A stretch of 64,000 bases of DNA from Sphingosinicella microcystinivorans (GCF_027941835.1 NZ_CP116005.1:1565501-1629500); one strand, 5' to 3'; positions 25,522-35,071 are shown, counted from the first letter of the stretch. Notes: generated by a model not told the origin, from the sequence alone. Numbers and translations: made by a program.

Positions 25522-25534
25522 ATTGTCATACAAC
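25522..25534. promoter_or_regulatory. Candidate GntR operator, site 3 of 3
   Basis: ATTGTCATACAAC matches the ATTGT-N3-RCAAY pattern of the sites at 4018 and 23014, with a different spacer and one asymmetrical end base. It lies between the divergent enoyl-CoA hydratase (start 25441) and 3-hydroxyacyl-CoA dehydrogenase (start 25555), 21 bases before the latter. Confidence 0.5.
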
Positions 25535-25554
25535 ATTGGTTATCGGGGCGGATT

Positions 25555-26400
25555 GTGCAACAACATTCGACAGGCGTCGTGGGGGCCGGGCTGATGGGTG
25601 CGGAAATCGCGCTCGTGCAGGCACTTGCAGGCAAGTCCGTGTTGCTGCTCGACCGCGACGAGGTGGCGCTCACACGTGCGGTGTCCCGAATCGCCGGGAT
25701 TCTGGAAAAGGGCGTCGCGCGGGGATTCTACGATGCCGCGCTGGCGGAAAACACCCCCGCCCGTATCCGCGCCACGGTCGATATCGCGGACTTCAAGGCC
25801 TGCACGATTGTGACCGAAGCCGTGTTCGAGGATCTCGAGGTGAAAGCGGACATCCTCCGCCGCCTCGACGAGACGTTGCCGGCGGGCGCCATGATCGCCA
25901 CCAACACGTCCACGATTCCGATCTCGGTTCTCGCCTCGCGCGTGTCGGAAGCGCGGCGGCAGCATTTCATCGGCATGCACTATTTCTCGCCGGTCAGCCG
26001 CATGAAGCTGGTCGAGGTGATCCCGGCCTTCGACACCGCCGAGGAGACGGTGAAGGCCGCCTATGCGCTTGCCGAAAACACCGGCAAGGTGCCGATCCGC
26101 GTGAAGGACGTCGCCGGTTTCGCCGTCAACCGTGTGCTGCACATGTTTCTCATCGAGGCGGTGCGGCTCGTCGAGGAGGATGTGATCAGCGTCGAGGATC
26201 TGAACACGGCCTGCAAGCTCGGGCTCGGACACCCGCTCGGGCCGTTCGAGCTGATGGACGCGACCACGTCCAGTCTGTGCCTTACCGCGCAGCAGATCAT
26301 GTTCGATGCCTATGGCGAACGCTTTCGCCCGCGCCCGCTGCTGAAGACGCGGGTCGCGGCGGGGCTCGTCGGCGGGAAGGGCCGAAAAGGCTGGTCCTGA
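25555..26400 (+). CDS. 3-hydroxyacyl-CoA dehydrogenase family protein
   Basis: The 281-residue protein has the NAD-binding motif GVVGAGLMGAEIA, EAVFEDLEVKADI, TNTSTIPISVLAS, the catalytic His region GMHYFSPVSRMKLVEVI, and a C-terminal dimerisation domain. It matches single-domain 3-hydroxybutyryl-CoA dehydrogenases in length. It oxidises a 3-hydroxyacyl-CoA to the 3-keto form with NAD. The GTG at 25555 follows GGGGCGGATT. It heads a plus-strand series of SDR, acyl-CoA dehydrogenase, OYE-type oxidoreductase and thiolase. Confidence 0.93.
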   Translation: MQQHSTGVVGAGLMGAEIALVQALAGKSVLLLDRDEVALTRAVSRIAGILEKGVARGFYDAALAENTPARIRATVDIADFKACTIVTEAVFEDLEVKADILRRLDETLPAGAMIATNTSTIPISVLASRVSEARRQHFIGMHYFSPVSRMKLVEVIPAFDTAEETVKAAYALAENTGKVPIRVKDVAGFAVNRVLHMFLIEAVRLVEEDVISVEDLNTACKLGLGHPLGPFELMDATTSSLCLTAQQIMFDAYGERFRPRPLLKTRVAAGLVGGKGRKGWS

Positions 26401-26473
26401 TCGGGAACGGCCGGAAGAATGCAAGGCGTGCTCTGCCGGAGAACGGCCGGGCACCAATATTGGGGAGTGGATC

Positions 26474-27253
26474 ATGGCGGGAAGACTGGAAGGCAAGGTC
26501 GCGATCATCACCGGTGCCGGAACCGGCGTCGGCCGCGCGTGCATGGCGCGTTTCGCCGAGGAAGGTGCGAAGGTGCTGGGGGCCGGACGCACGAGGAGTA
26601 CGCTGGAGGGGAGCCTTTCGCAGGTGCCGGTGGGTGCGGGCGCGATCCATGTTGCGGACCTCAGCAAGGATGAAAGCGCCGACGCCGTGGTCGCGGCCGC
26701 CATCACGGCTTTCGGCAAGGTGGACATTCTCGTCCATGCCGCCGGTGTCGGCTACAGCTGGGCGGAAAAAAGCCCCGGCTCGATGAACGACACCGTCAAC
26801 ACCACGCCGGACAAGTGGCGCGAGGTGATCGGTATCAACCTCGATGGCTATTATCTGATGGCCCGCGCCGTGCTACCGAAGATGATCGCGGCGGGCGGCG
26901 GCGCCATCGTGGGCGTCACCAGCATCTCGGGCATGCTCGGGCTGCAGGCGGCGCATGCCTACACGGCGGCGAAGGCCGGCATGATCAATCTCACGCGCTC
27001 GCTCTGCGTCAGCTACGCGAAGGACAATATCCGCTCAAACTGCATCGCGCCGGGCTTCATCGATACGCCGATGGTGGCGTCGGTCGTCGGCATCTTCGAC
27101 GATCCGGTGGTGGCCGATCAGCTCGCGCCGATGCGTCGCCCCGGCACGCCGATGGAGATGGCGAACGGTTGCCTTTATCTCGCCTCCGACGAGGCTTCCT
27201 ACTGCAACGGCAGCGTTCTCGTCATCGATGGCGGCACCTCCGCGCGGCAATAG
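26474..27253 (+). CDS. Short-chain dehydrogenase/reductase
   Basis: The 259-residue SDR has TGAGTGVG for the cofactor, the catalytic Ser in TSISG, Tyr163 and Lys167 in YTAAK, and a C-terminal SVLVIDGGTSARQ. It oxidises or reduces a hydroxyl/keto group using NAD(P). A substrate cannot be deduced. ATG at 26474 follows GGGGAG. It is 73 bases after the 3-hydroxyacyl-CoA dehydrogenase and 40 bases before the acyl-CoA dehydrogenase, likely one transcript. Confidence 0.93.
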   Translation: MAGRLEGKVAIITGAGTGVGRACMARFAEEGAKVLGAGRTRSTLEGSLSQVPVGAGAIHVADLSKDESADAVVAAAITAFGKVDILVHAAGVGYSWAEKSPGSMNDTVNTTPDKWREVIGINLDGYYLMARAVLPKMIAAGGGAIVGVTSISGMLGLQAAHAYTAAKAGMINLTRSLCVSYAKDNIRSNCIAPGFIDTPMVASVVGIFDDPVVADQLAPMRRPGTPMEMANGCLYLASDEASYCNGSVLVIDGGTSARQ

Positions 27254-27293
27254 CTCCGGCACGATTCTCTCGTCCTGAAAGGTTTCTCCCGCC

Positions 27294-28610
27294 ATGTTCG
27301 AAATGTCGCCGAAGGTTCTCGACTACAAGGCTCGCCTCGAGAATTTCATGGCTGAGCACATCTATCCGAACGAATGGGCCTTCTATTCGGAAGCGGAACG
27401 GCTGGGACCGTGGGCGGTACTGCCCATCGTTGAAAAGCTGAAGCCGATCGCGCGGGAAGCCGGTCTCTGGAACCTGTTCCTGCCCGATGCGGAGCTTGGC
27501 GCAGGCCTGCACAATCTCGATTATGCACCGCTCTGCGAGATCATGGGGCGTTCGCTGCTGGCGCCCGAAGTGTTCAACTGTTCGGCGCCCGACACCGGCA
27601 ACATGGAAACGATCTGGCGCTACGGCACGCCGGAGCAGCGTGAGGCGTGGCTGACGCCGCTTCTTGCCGGCGAGATTCGGTCCGCCTTTGCCATGACCGA
27701 GCCCGAAGTCGCCTCGTCCGACGCGACCAATATCGGCAGTTCGATCATCCGCGACGGCGACGACTATGTCCTGAACGGGCGCAAGTGGTACACGACCGGC
27801 GCCACCGATCCACGCTGCAAGATCATCATCTTCATGGGCAAGTCCGATCCGGACGGTGCGGATCGCCATCGTCAGCAGTCGATGATCCTCGTGCCGAAAG
27901 ACACGCCCGGCATCCGCGTGCTTCGTCCCTTGCCGGTGTTCGGCTTCTACGGCGTGCCCGACAGGGCGGCCGAGGTGGTTTTCGAGAACGTGCGCGTTCC
28001 GGCCAGCAACATGCTGCTCGGTGAAGGGCGGGGCTTCGAGATCGCGCAGGGCCGTCTCGGGCCGGGCCGCATCCATCACTGCATGCGCCTCATCGGCCTG
28101 TGCGAGCGCATTCTCGAACGCATGTGCCGCCGCGCCGACCGGCGCGTGGCCTTCGGCAGTGAGCTTTCCCGGCAGACGGTGACGCTCGAACGCATCGCGA
28201 ACGCGCGCATCATGATCGAGCAAGTACGCCTGCTGACGTTGAAAGCCGCGTGGATGATGGACACGGTCGGCAACAAGGTCGCTAAGTCCGAGATCGCCAT
28301 GATCAAGGTGGCCGGGCCCACTGCGGCCTGCCAGATCGTCGATTGGGCGATCCAGATGTTCGGCGGTGGCGGCACCAACTCCGATCACCTGCTCACCGCC
28401 GCCTACGCGACTGCGCGTATGCTGCGTCTCGCGGATGGACCGGACGAGGTGCATCGCAACCAGATCGGCCGCCTCGAGATTCGCCGCCAGCTCCAGACCG
28501 ATCCGGCGCGCACGGGCGGTACGGCGGATGTGCTCGGCCTTGCCGATGTCGAAGACCGCTTCGCATATCTGCGGCCCGGCGATGCCCACTATCTGTGGGC
28601 GGAGCAGTGA
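27294..28610 (+). CDS. Acyl-CoA dehydrogenase, ACAD10/11-like
   Basis: The 438-residue flavoprotein shows the ACAD pattern: [16 protein letters not shown] (FAD/substrate binding), [30 protein letters not shown] at the C-terminus, and the [13 protein letters not shown] helix typical of the ACAD10/11 group. It introduces a double bond next to a CoA thioester, passing electrons to ETF. The stop overlaps the GTG start of the next gene (GTGA at 28607-28610). The group often handles branched or hydroxylated acyl-CoA. Confidence 0.93.
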   Translation: MFEMSPKVLDYKARLENFMAEHIYPNEWAFYSEAERLGPWAVLPIVEKLKPIAREAGLWNLFLPDAELGAGLHNLDYAPLCEIMGRSLLAPEVFNCSAPDTGNMETIWRYGTPEQREAWLTPLLAGEIRSAFAMTEPEVASSDATNIGSSIIRDGDDYVLNGRKWYTTGATDPRCKIIIFMGKSDPDGADRHRQQSMILVPKDTPGIRVLRPLPVFGFYGVPDRAAEVVFENVRVPASNMLLGEGRGFEIAQGRLGPGRIHHCMRLIGLCERILERMCRRADRRVAFGSELSRQTVTLERIANARIMIEQVRLLTLKAAWMMDTVGNKVAKSEIAMIKVAGPTAACQIVDWAIQMFGGGGTNSDHLLTAAYATARMLRLADGPDEVHRNQIGRLEIRRQLQTDPARTGGTADVLGLADVEDRFAYLRPGDAHYLWAEQ

Positions 28611-29740
28611 CGAGTGTCAGCGACGTCCTGTTTCGGCCGTTCCGGCACGGGATGCTCGATCTTTCCAGCCGCGTCGTGATGGCGCCGATGACCCGCTCAC
28701 TGTCGCCCGGCGGCGTTCCCGGCCCAGATGTGGCGCACTATTATCGCCGCCGCGCCGAGAACGGCGTCGGGCTCATCATCAGCGAAGGCACGTTCGTCGA
28801 TCATGCCGGCGCTTCCATCGACGATAATGTGCCGCGCTTCCACGGCGAGAAGGCGCTCGAAGGCTGGGCTCGCGTCATTCGCGAAGTCCACGCGGCGGGT
28901 GGCCACATGGTGCCGCAGCTCTGGCACGCGGGCCTCATCGTGCCCGCTCCGGTCGAAGGCATTTTTGAAGGCGAGGGCGGCCTTCGCGACGATCAGGTCG
29001 GCCCCTCGGGCATGGTCGGCGGACCTGGCGTCCTGCCGTGGAAGGGTACCGAGCCGATGTCGCTTGCCGACATCGACGCTGTCGTCGAAGCCTTCGCCTC
29101 GGCAGCCGTCTCTGCGTTCCGGCTGGGCTTCGACGGCGTCGAACTGCACGCTGCACACGGTTATCTGATCGACCAGTTCTTCTGGCAGGACACCAATCGC
29201 CGTACCGATCGGTACGGCGGCGGGATCGCCGAGCGTTCGTCCTTCGCCGCCGACATCGTGCGCGCGATCAAGGATGCGACACCACCCGATTTTCCGGTGA
29301 TCCTGCGGATATCGCAGTGGAAGCAGCACGATTTCGACACGAAGATGCTCGCGTCTCCGCAGGAACTCGAAGCCTTTCTGTCGCCGCTCGTCGATGCTGG
29401 CGTGGACATTTTCCACTGCTCGCAGCGGCGCTACTGGCAGCCCGAATTCGAGGGTTCGGATCTGAATCTCGCCGGGTGGGTCCGACGTCTGTCGTCGCTG
29501 CCGACGATCTCGGTCGGGTCCGTCGGCCTCAAGGACGATCTCCTCGCCACGCTCTTCGCGGGAAAGGGCACCGAAGGCACCGGCATCGACCGCCTGCTCG
29601 CGATGATGGAGCGCGGCGATTTCGATCTTATCGCCGTCGGCCGCGCGCTGCTCGCGGACCCCGAATGGCTTGCCAAGGTCAGGGTCGGCGATACCGCGTC
29701 GATCCGGCCCTACACCGTGGAATCCCTGAAGACATTGTAG
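28607..29740 (+). CDS. Old yellow enzyme-type NADH:flavin oxidoreductase
   Basis: The 377-residue TIM-barrel flavoprotein has [35 protein letters not shown] (with the His-Ala-Ala-His substrate-binding region) and [12 protein letters not shown] enzymes reduce the C=C of alpha,beta-unsaturated carbonyl compounds. The GTG at 28607 overlaps the acyl-CoA dehydrogenase stop by 4 bases and has GGAG upstream; the longer frame to 28343 runs inside that gene. In this locus it may reduce an enone made from a cyclic ketone, which is inference. Confidence 0.92.
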   Translation: MTSVSDVLFRPFRHGMLDLSSRVVMAPMTRSLSPGGVPGPDVAHYYRRRAENGVGLIISEGTFVDHAGASIDDNVPRFHGEKALEGWARVIREVHAAGGHMVPQLWHAGLIVPAPVEGIFEGEGGLRDDQVGPSGMVGGPGVLPWKGTEPMSLADIDAVVEAFASAAVSAFRLGFDGVELHAAHGYLIDQFFWQDTNRRTDRYGGGIAERSSFAADIVRAIKDATPPDFPVILRISQWKQHDFDTKMLASPQELEAFLSPLVDAGVDIFHCSQRRYWQPEFEGSDLNLAGWVRRLSSLPTISVGSVGLKDDLLATLFAGKGTEGTGIDRLLAMMERGDFDLIAVGRALLADPEWLAKVRVGDTASIRPYTVESLKTL

Positions 29741-29753
29741 AGAGGAACGACCT

Positions 29754-30923
29754 TTGGAAGCCTATATCGTGGCCGCGGTCCGCACCGCTGGAGGACGGCG
29801 CGGCGGCGCGCTCGCAGGCTGGCATCCGGCCGACATGGGCGGCGAGATTCTGAACGCGCTCGTCGACCGCAGCGGCATCGATCCCGCCGCCATCGAGGAC
29901 GTGATCGCGGGCTGTGTCACGCAGGCCGGTGAGCAAAGTTTCGCGCTCGCCCGCAACCTGGTGATGGCCTCGAAGCTGCCCGACAGCGTACCCGCGACCA
30001 CGGTGGACAGGCAGTGCGGCTCGTCGCAGCAGGCGATCCACTTCGCTGCGCAGGCGGTGATGTCGGGTACGCAGGACATTGTCGCCGCCGTTGGCGTCGA
30101 GAGCATGACGCGCGTGCCGATGGGCTCCAACTTTCGGCTACACGCCGAGGCTGGGCTCGGCGTTGGTCCGTGGAGCCCGAAGATCAAGGCCCGCTACGGC
30201 GTGGAAGAATTCAACCAGTTCACCGGCGCGGAGATGATCGCGGTGAAATACGGTTTCAGCCGCGACGACCTTGATGCGTTTGCGCTCGAGAGCCATAGAC
30301 GAGGCGCGGCCGCCACCGAAGCTGGGGCATTCGACAGCGAAATTCTCCCCCTCCCGGTCGAAACACCGATGGGTCCGGCTATCCATGCTCGTGATGAGGG
30401 GATTCGGTATGATGCGTCGGCGGAATCGATCGGGTCAGTGAAGGGACTGTGTGAGGGTGGAAGGCTGAGTGCCGCGACGTCGAGCCAGATTTGCGACGGC
30501 GCGGCCGGCATACTGATTGCAAACGAGAGAGGGCTGAAAGCGCATGGCCTTACGCCTCTCGCGCGGGTCCACAATCTCACAGTTACGGCAGGCGATCCCG
30601 TGATCATGTTGGAAGAACCGATTCCCGCCACGCGACGGGCGCTCGCACGTTCAGGGCTCGGTATCGATGAGATCGATCTCTATGAAGTGAATGAAGCGTT
30701 TGCGTCCATCCCACTTGCCTGGTTGCAAGCCACGAGTGCTGACCCGGCGCGGCTGAACATTCGAGGCGGTGCGATCGCGCTGGGCCACCCGCTCGGAGCG
30801 AGCGGCGCAAAACTTATGACGACACTGGTTTATGCACTCCGGGCGGCGAGAGGTCGTTACGGTCTTCAAACCATGTGCGAAGGGGGAGGGACCGCAAATG
30901 TCACGATTGTGGAGGCATTTTAG
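29754..30923 (+). CDS. Thiolase family protein
   Basis: The 389-residue thiolase has the nucleophile at Cys88 (VDRQCGSSQQA), [14 protein letters not shown] with the catalytic His, and TMCEGGGTANVT. It begins with EAYIVAAVRTAGGRRGG, normal for the family; the only suitable start is TTG at 29754, with AGAGG about 8 bases upstream. It closes the plus-strand beta-oxidation set. From about position 30280 its third-codon GC falls relative to the first half, which may reflect recombination near the end of the island. The island ends here; what follows is decayed sequence. Confidence 0.92.
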   Translation: MEAYIVAAVRTAGGRRGGALAGWHPADMGGEILNALVDRSGIDPAAIEDVIAGCVTQAGEQSFALARNLVMASKLPDSVPATTVDRQCGSSQQAIHFAAQAVMSGTQDIVAAVGVESMTRVPMGSNFRLHAEAGLGVGPWSPKIKARYGVEEFNQFTGAEMIAVKYGFSRDDLDAFALESHRRGAAATEAGAFDSEILPLPVETPMGPAIHARDEGIRYDASAESIGSVKGLCEGGRLSAATSSQICDGAAGILIANERGLKAHGLTPLARVHNLTVTAGDPVIMLEEPIPATRRALARSGLGIDEIDLYEVNEAFASIPLAWLQATSADPARLNIRGGAIALGHPLGASGAKLMTTLVYALRAARGRYGLQTMCEGGGTANVTIVEAF

Positions 30924-30984
30924 GGTTCGTGGCTTCCATGCGGTTCCCGGACGCATGCTGCTTTCCGTGTTTTTGCGCTGGTTT

Positions 30985-31248
30985 CATGTGGTCGTGCCGC
31001 GACACCGCCGTCTCATGCACGGCTGGCACGACATCTTCGGGCGCGAGGCTCCTGTCCGGATCACTCTCGCTTGCCGTGTCGAGCACCCATGTCGATCTCG
31101 GCGAGACTAAAGCCGGTGAGCTCGACGTCGAAGTCGAGGTCGATAAGGTCCTGAAGCTCGATCGCGAGCGTCTCGCTGTCCCAGCTAGCCTCAAGGCAAG
31201 CTTGTTGTCGGCAAGTACGTAGGCACGCCGTTCGGCATGGCCGGCCTC
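30985..31248 (-). pseudogene. Remnant of a ParB-domain DNA methyltransferase gene, two frameshifts
   Basis: Reading the minus strand from 31248 gives AERRAYVLADNKLAL, then after a one-base loss near 31184 WDSETLAIELQDLIDLDFDV and ELTGFSLAEIDM, then after an extra G near 31090 VLDTASESDPDRSLAPEDVV and PAVHETAVSR. These three blocks in order match the ParB-like N-terminal part and junction of phage-type site-specific DNA methyltransferases. The rest of the gene is missing on both sides. It is a decayed fragment, not an active gene. Confidence 0.6.
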
Positions 31249-32036
31249 ACCTTCCGTTCCCCGATGCTATACTCGCTGTCGTCATGGTGCAGCCAGCGCA
31301 CCGAGGCTGAACGGGGCAAAGAGTCGCGGTATCTGGCCGGGCTATCCACGTGGTACGGTGAATTTCCGTGTCGTGGCACGAGTGGGATGCCGTTCCGCTC
31401 CGGAGCACAATGTCGGGAAAGGGAAGTCCCCGCCGCGCGTCACACTTCAGGCCTTCTTCGTGTCGATCTTGTCCCGGAAATATCCGATCCGTCCCACTTT
31501 CATGCCTGTTCGTGCAAAACCCGTCCCACTTACATGGTGGTTTGGTGCAGGAACGGATCGGTATCAGAGAAGCGATGCCAGCAAGAAAACTCAGTTTTAT
31601 CAATGGACAATCTCAAAAAGTGTCACTGCCGACGAAATAAGCTGCCGGCCGGATGCAGGTTATCCGCTACCCTGTTATTGGCCCGAAGTTTCCCTGTTTT
31701 CGGATAGGGTCCGAAACGGGAGCGAAGTCTCCAAACGCCGGAATTTTCAAGGGAAATGCTCGGACAAAGGCGCAGATAGCACAAAACTCCCTGTAAATTT
31801 ACTCATAACAGGGAATATCAGGTGGAGACCCGTTCGCCATGGACTGCGCCACGCACCATTTTCTGAAATTAAATCAGATAGTTATTTGTTTTCGCGAGGC
31901 GATTCCGGACGGTCATTTTTATCCGGGGAAACGCCGGGGGAAACGGGAGGAGGTTCTTCCCCGCTCCGTCGCGTGCAGCCGCCACGCATGGTGGTAATCC
32001 GACTATCCTACCTCGAATCGTCTCCACACGTGTCAA
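31249..32036. other. Non-coding or decayed stretch with no supportable gene
   Basis: Several overlapping open frames of 60-240 codons exist on both strands, but none resembles a known protein or has a convincing ribosome site. GC content is lower and uneven (an A/T-rich part at about 31,760-31,900). This fits a junk stretch between two islands. No tRNA or integrase was seen. Confidence 0.5.
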
Positions 32037-32723
32037 TCAGCCCTTCGTTTTCACCGGCGTCCAAGTGCCGTAACGGCGCTCAAGCATGTTGATGGCGACC
32101 TCTTTGGGCTTGCAGTTCTTGGCCTCGACCTCGACGCCCATGGCCTCGACATTCATGCCCCCGAAGCCGTTTTGTGCCCGATAGCGCATGATAACGCCGA
32201 ACCTGCCATCCTTGCCCACGGCCGACCGGATAGTGGCTATATGCTCAAAAGACTTGGGATTACGTAGCGACGCCTTCACGGCGTCCTTCATTCCCGGCAG
32301 GGAATCGTCCTATTTGACAAAGCAATGCTGCCCTGAGGCAACCCGGGCGATCTTCTCGGCCGTTTCCGCGATTGCACGCGCTTCGGCCTCCTGCCCCTTT
32401 ACCTTCTCTTGGGCAGCGCGCTTAGCTGCCGCAGCCTTGCCTTCCGGTGTTTGTGAATAAGCTTGTCCATATGCGACAAGCCCGGCCAGCGTTGCGACGA
32501 GGGCGCCAGTGCGGCGTGCGAACGAACGGGAGTTGATGCCCTTCGCCTTCACGCGCTTCCACAATGGCGGAAAGGCCAGAACGCCCACGACAATCGAGAA
32601 AAATACGCCGATGCCCAAGCCGACTTCGATTGCCGCTCCAGCTAAGGTGATGGCACCGTGCAGCGCCCGAAAGCGGACGTAAGATTTAGCGTTGGCTGCG
32701 CGCCTGTCTGCCGTTCTGAACAC
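32037..32723 (-). pseudogene. Gene interrupted by one in-frame amber codon
   Basis: Minus-strand frames 32723-32310 (137 codons) and 32309-32037 are the same reading frame, separated only by TAG at 32310-32312. The first part has a membrane segment (ITLAGAAIEVGLGIGVFFSI) and a helical, Ala/Lys/Glu-rich stretch; the second begins DDSLPGMKDAVKASLRNPKS and continues FEHI...MRYRAQNGFGG. The join reads HCFVK-stop-DDSLPG, where a Trp codon (TGG) would fit. The full product would be about 228 residues of unknown function, of a type common near mobile DNA. It is either a pseudogene or read by amber suppression. Confidence 0.6.
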
Positions 32724-32911
32724 GGAGCGGCCATGTACAACCGGCCGTTCATCGTGGCTCGAGGCTAATCAAATCCCTGTCGATACACCGCATAATGTCG
32801 AGCTTTACTACGGACAGATCACCACGAGATCCGAGAAATAGTCGACAAAAACTTTTGGATTCGTCGTGTGCAGGGGTGCTCCCTCGATTTCAGCAAGTAG
32901 GGCAAATCTGC

Positions 32912-33205
32912 ATTCTCGCGCTCTCGTTCAATAATGACGGTCCGCTTGGGACCTTCTTTCGCTATATCGGCGATACGGGAACCTACATCGTGCGCTACGA
33001 CGACCTTGTCACGGGCCGGGAGAAACCGGTCGACTTCAACCGGGTGGCGGTGTCGATGAACGGGATTGAGCTGCAGGACCGCGAATTTGTGGCGGCAATC
33101 CGGGAGGGGCGCGAGCCGAACGGCTCGGGCGCCCAGATGCTCGACTGCTATCGCGTTATCGGCGAGCTCGCGGCCAGTCTGGAAGCACGCGACGGCTGGT
33201 CATAG
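32912..33205 (+). pseudogene. C-terminal fragment of a Gfo/Idh/MocA-type oxidoreductase
   Basis: About 97 residues from LALSFNNDGPLGTFFRYIGD to AASLEARDGW match the C-terminal domain end of Gfo/Idh/MocA dehydrogenases, including the typical EFVAAIREGREPNGSG and MLDCYRVIGEL. The N-terminal Rossmann part is absent and the open frame upstream (from 32795) is unrelated. The gene was cut near 32910. It converges with the MFS gene, whose stop is 3 bases away. Confidence 0.65.
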
Positions 33206-33207
33206 CA

Positions 33208-34548
33208 TCACGCTGTCTCTTCGGCTCGACTATGGAATTTTGCGCGGCCGGACAGGAACAGGAGCGCGATAGCCGCACACAGTGAACCGGCGGCCATGAT
33301 GCCGGCGACGATCGGAAGGCCGATGTCGAAAGAAAAGAGCAGACCGGCCGCAATAGGGCCCAGCGCCGCGCCGCCGCGCCCGATGCCGATGATCAGACCT
33401 GTACCACTTGCCCGAACCTCGGTCGGGAAAGTGGCAGCGATAATCGCGTAGAGGCCAACGACGCCGGCATTGGCGCAGAACCCGGCCGTAGCAGCGACGA
33501 AACCCAATTGGTCGAGATTGGATTGACCCTGGCCGAACCATGCCACCGCAATGCACGAGCCCAGCATCGCGACGATCGCCAATGCGCGAATGCCGATGCG
33601 CCAGCTCAGCATGCTCAGCAGCAAAGCCCCCAAAAGCCCGCCGGCGTTGGCCCAGACCAGTACGCCGCCTGCCGCCGCAGGCGCGTAACCCATATCGACG
33701 ACAATCTTGGGGATCCATTTCAGGATGAAATAGAACGTCATGATATGCGCGAAATAGCTGGCAGTCAGGAGCAGCGTGGCACGGCGCAGCGTAGGTGAAA
33801 ACAGTTGGAGCGGGGATGCCGTGATCGGCGCGCTCTCGCGCTCGGGGATCGCATGGATCGCCTTATGGCCGACGCCGCGTAGGGCGCGATTGATCTTTTG
33901 CAGCGCGTTTTTCGGTCGTGCCTGCATCAGATATCCGACCGATTCGGGGAGCAGAAACCATGCGATCGGGAAGAAGGCCGCGGTAACTACCGCCCCGAAA
34001 TGGAAAACGTCGCGCCATCCTCCGCTTTCGAGCAGGCCGGACGCGACCGTGCCACCGATCACAACGCCCATCGGATAACCGGCGGCCATGATGGCGACGG
34101 CGAGGTTGCGCGCACGGTCATTCGAATATTCCGCCACCATGGCATTGGTACAGGCCAGCATTCCGCCGATACCGAAACCCGTAAACAGGCGGTAGGCCGA
34201 CAAGGACTGCACATCGCCCGCCAGCGTGGCGAGCCACATGCCGATCGACATGATGACGAGGCAGGCGAGGATCATCGGGCGGCGCCCCAACCGGTCGGCG
34301 GCATTGCCGAGAATGATCGAGCCGACCGCCATGCCGATCAGTTCCATCGACAGAACAAGGCCGAGCGCGGCTCGGTCGATGCCCCATTCGCTTGCGATGC
34401 CCGGCGAGGCGAAGCTGATCGCCAGAACGTCGAAGCCGTCCAGGGCGTTGAGCACAACGCACAGGGCAACTGCCATGATCTGCCGCATCGTCATCGGCGA
34501 CTGCGCCAGCCGAACCCTGGGATCTTCCACCATTTCCCGCCCGCCCAT
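33208..34548 (-). CDS. MFS transporter, aromatic acid:H+ symporter-like
   Basis: The protein of about 446 residues has 12 predicted membrane segments. NALDGFDVLAISFASPGI in helix 1 and GNAADRLGRRPMILACL in loop 2-3 are hallmarks of the AAHS/benzoate-type MFS importers. It would import an acid or amide-like substrate with protons. The frame is open to 34662; ATG at 34548 or 34533 both leave helix 1 intact, and I cannot decide firmly. Upstream at 34794 lies one of five repeated palindromes, which links this gene to the Puu-like cluster. It ends next to a truncated oxidoreductase fragment. Confidence 0.87.
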   Translation of the reverse strand: MGGREMVEDPRVRLAQSPMTMRQIMAVALCVVLNALDGFDVLAISFASPGIASEWGIDRAALGLVLSMELIGMAVGSIILGNAADRLGRRPMILACLVIMSIGMWLATLAGDVQSLSAYRLFTGFGIGGMLACTNAMVAEYSNDRARNLAVAIMAAGYPMGVVIGGTVASGLLESGGWRDVFHFGAVVTAAFFPIAWFLLPESVGYLMQARPKNALQKINRALRGVGHKAIHAIPERESAPITASPLQLFSPTLRRATLLLTASYFAHIMTFYFILKWIPKIVVDMGYAPAAAGGVLVWANAGGLLGALLLSMLSWRIGIRALAIVAMLGSCIAVAWFGQGQSNLDQLGFVAATAGFCANAGVVGLYAIIAATFPTEVRASGTGLIIGIGRGGAALGPIAAGLLFSFDIGLPIVAGIMAAGSLCAAIALLFLSGRAKFHSRAEETA

Positions 34549-34793
34549 TCTCTTCTCAGTTGCTGCTTGCGTCAGGCCGCGTCCCGGCTGTGCCGCATTG
34601 GCCTCCCGTATTTCATCCCGCAACGCACGTCCCCGAAGCGCGAAGGCTATCCCGGACGACATCTAGTCTCGCCCCGGCCACGTGGGATGCCACCGGACGG
34701 CCATGACCGCAGCTAAACCCTCAACTTCCGAAATGGCCTAGTAGATAGCCCGGTCGGTGCACGATTTTGATCGCAAGAGTCGCCATCAATAAT

Positions 34794-34809
34794 ATGAATA
34801 ATGATTCGC
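34794..34809. promoter_or_regulatory. Candidate TetR operator, site A
   Basis: ATGAAT-AATG-ATTCGC is an imperfect copy of the RTGAAT-N4-ATTCRY palindrome found five times between 34.7 and 42.8 kb. It lies in the gap between the divergent MFS gene and aminotransferase gene (34663-35071), nearer the MFS side. That gap is AT-rich and holds no gene, only sites A and B and the palindrome at 35002. Confidence 0.5.
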
Positions 34810-34941
34810 TTAATAGATGGAATATGGCGATGGCGTCAACGAAAAATGCAGACGGCCAAGGCAAGTCGTGTTCTGTTTAGCCCCGGAAATACAGGCGAGC
34901 CACTCGTTTGTGGAGACCGGAATAGATGGTCACTTTTCTCG

Positions 34942-34988
34942 TTGACGCAAAAGAAAAATCTTGTTCTATTAAATGAATTATTATTCAT
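34942..34988 (+). promoter_or_regulatory. Promoter with overlapping TetR operator, site B
   Basis: TTGACG at 34942-34947 and TCTATT at 34965-34970 are spaced by 17 bases, a plausible sigma70 promoter for the aminotransferase gene. Directly after it, ATGAAT-TATT-ATTCAT (34973-34988) is a perfect palindrome of the repeated type. A repressor bound here would block transcription start. Start of transcription and binding are inferred. Confidence 0.55.
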
Positions 34989-35001
34989 ATTATTTACACG
35001 T

Positions 35002-35017
35002 CGGGAACCGGTTCCCG
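35002..35017. promoter_or_regulatory. 16-bp perfect palindrome with ACCGGT core, LacI-type operator-like
   Basis: CGGGAACCGGTTCCCG is exactly self-complementary. The AACCGGTT core resembles operators of LacI/GalR-family regulators. It lies between site B and the aminotransferase start at 35072, in the likely mRNA leader. No LacI gene is in the window. Confidence 0.4.
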
Positions 35018-35071
35018 GTTTGCTGGCGCGTGCATGCCACTTCCGTTTCTAAATTCGACAGGACCGCATTC

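Noticed and set aside
31237-32092. Several open frames of 118-244 codons on both strands
   Set aside because: No family match, no convincing ribosome sites, mutually overlapping; treated as non-coding scrap.
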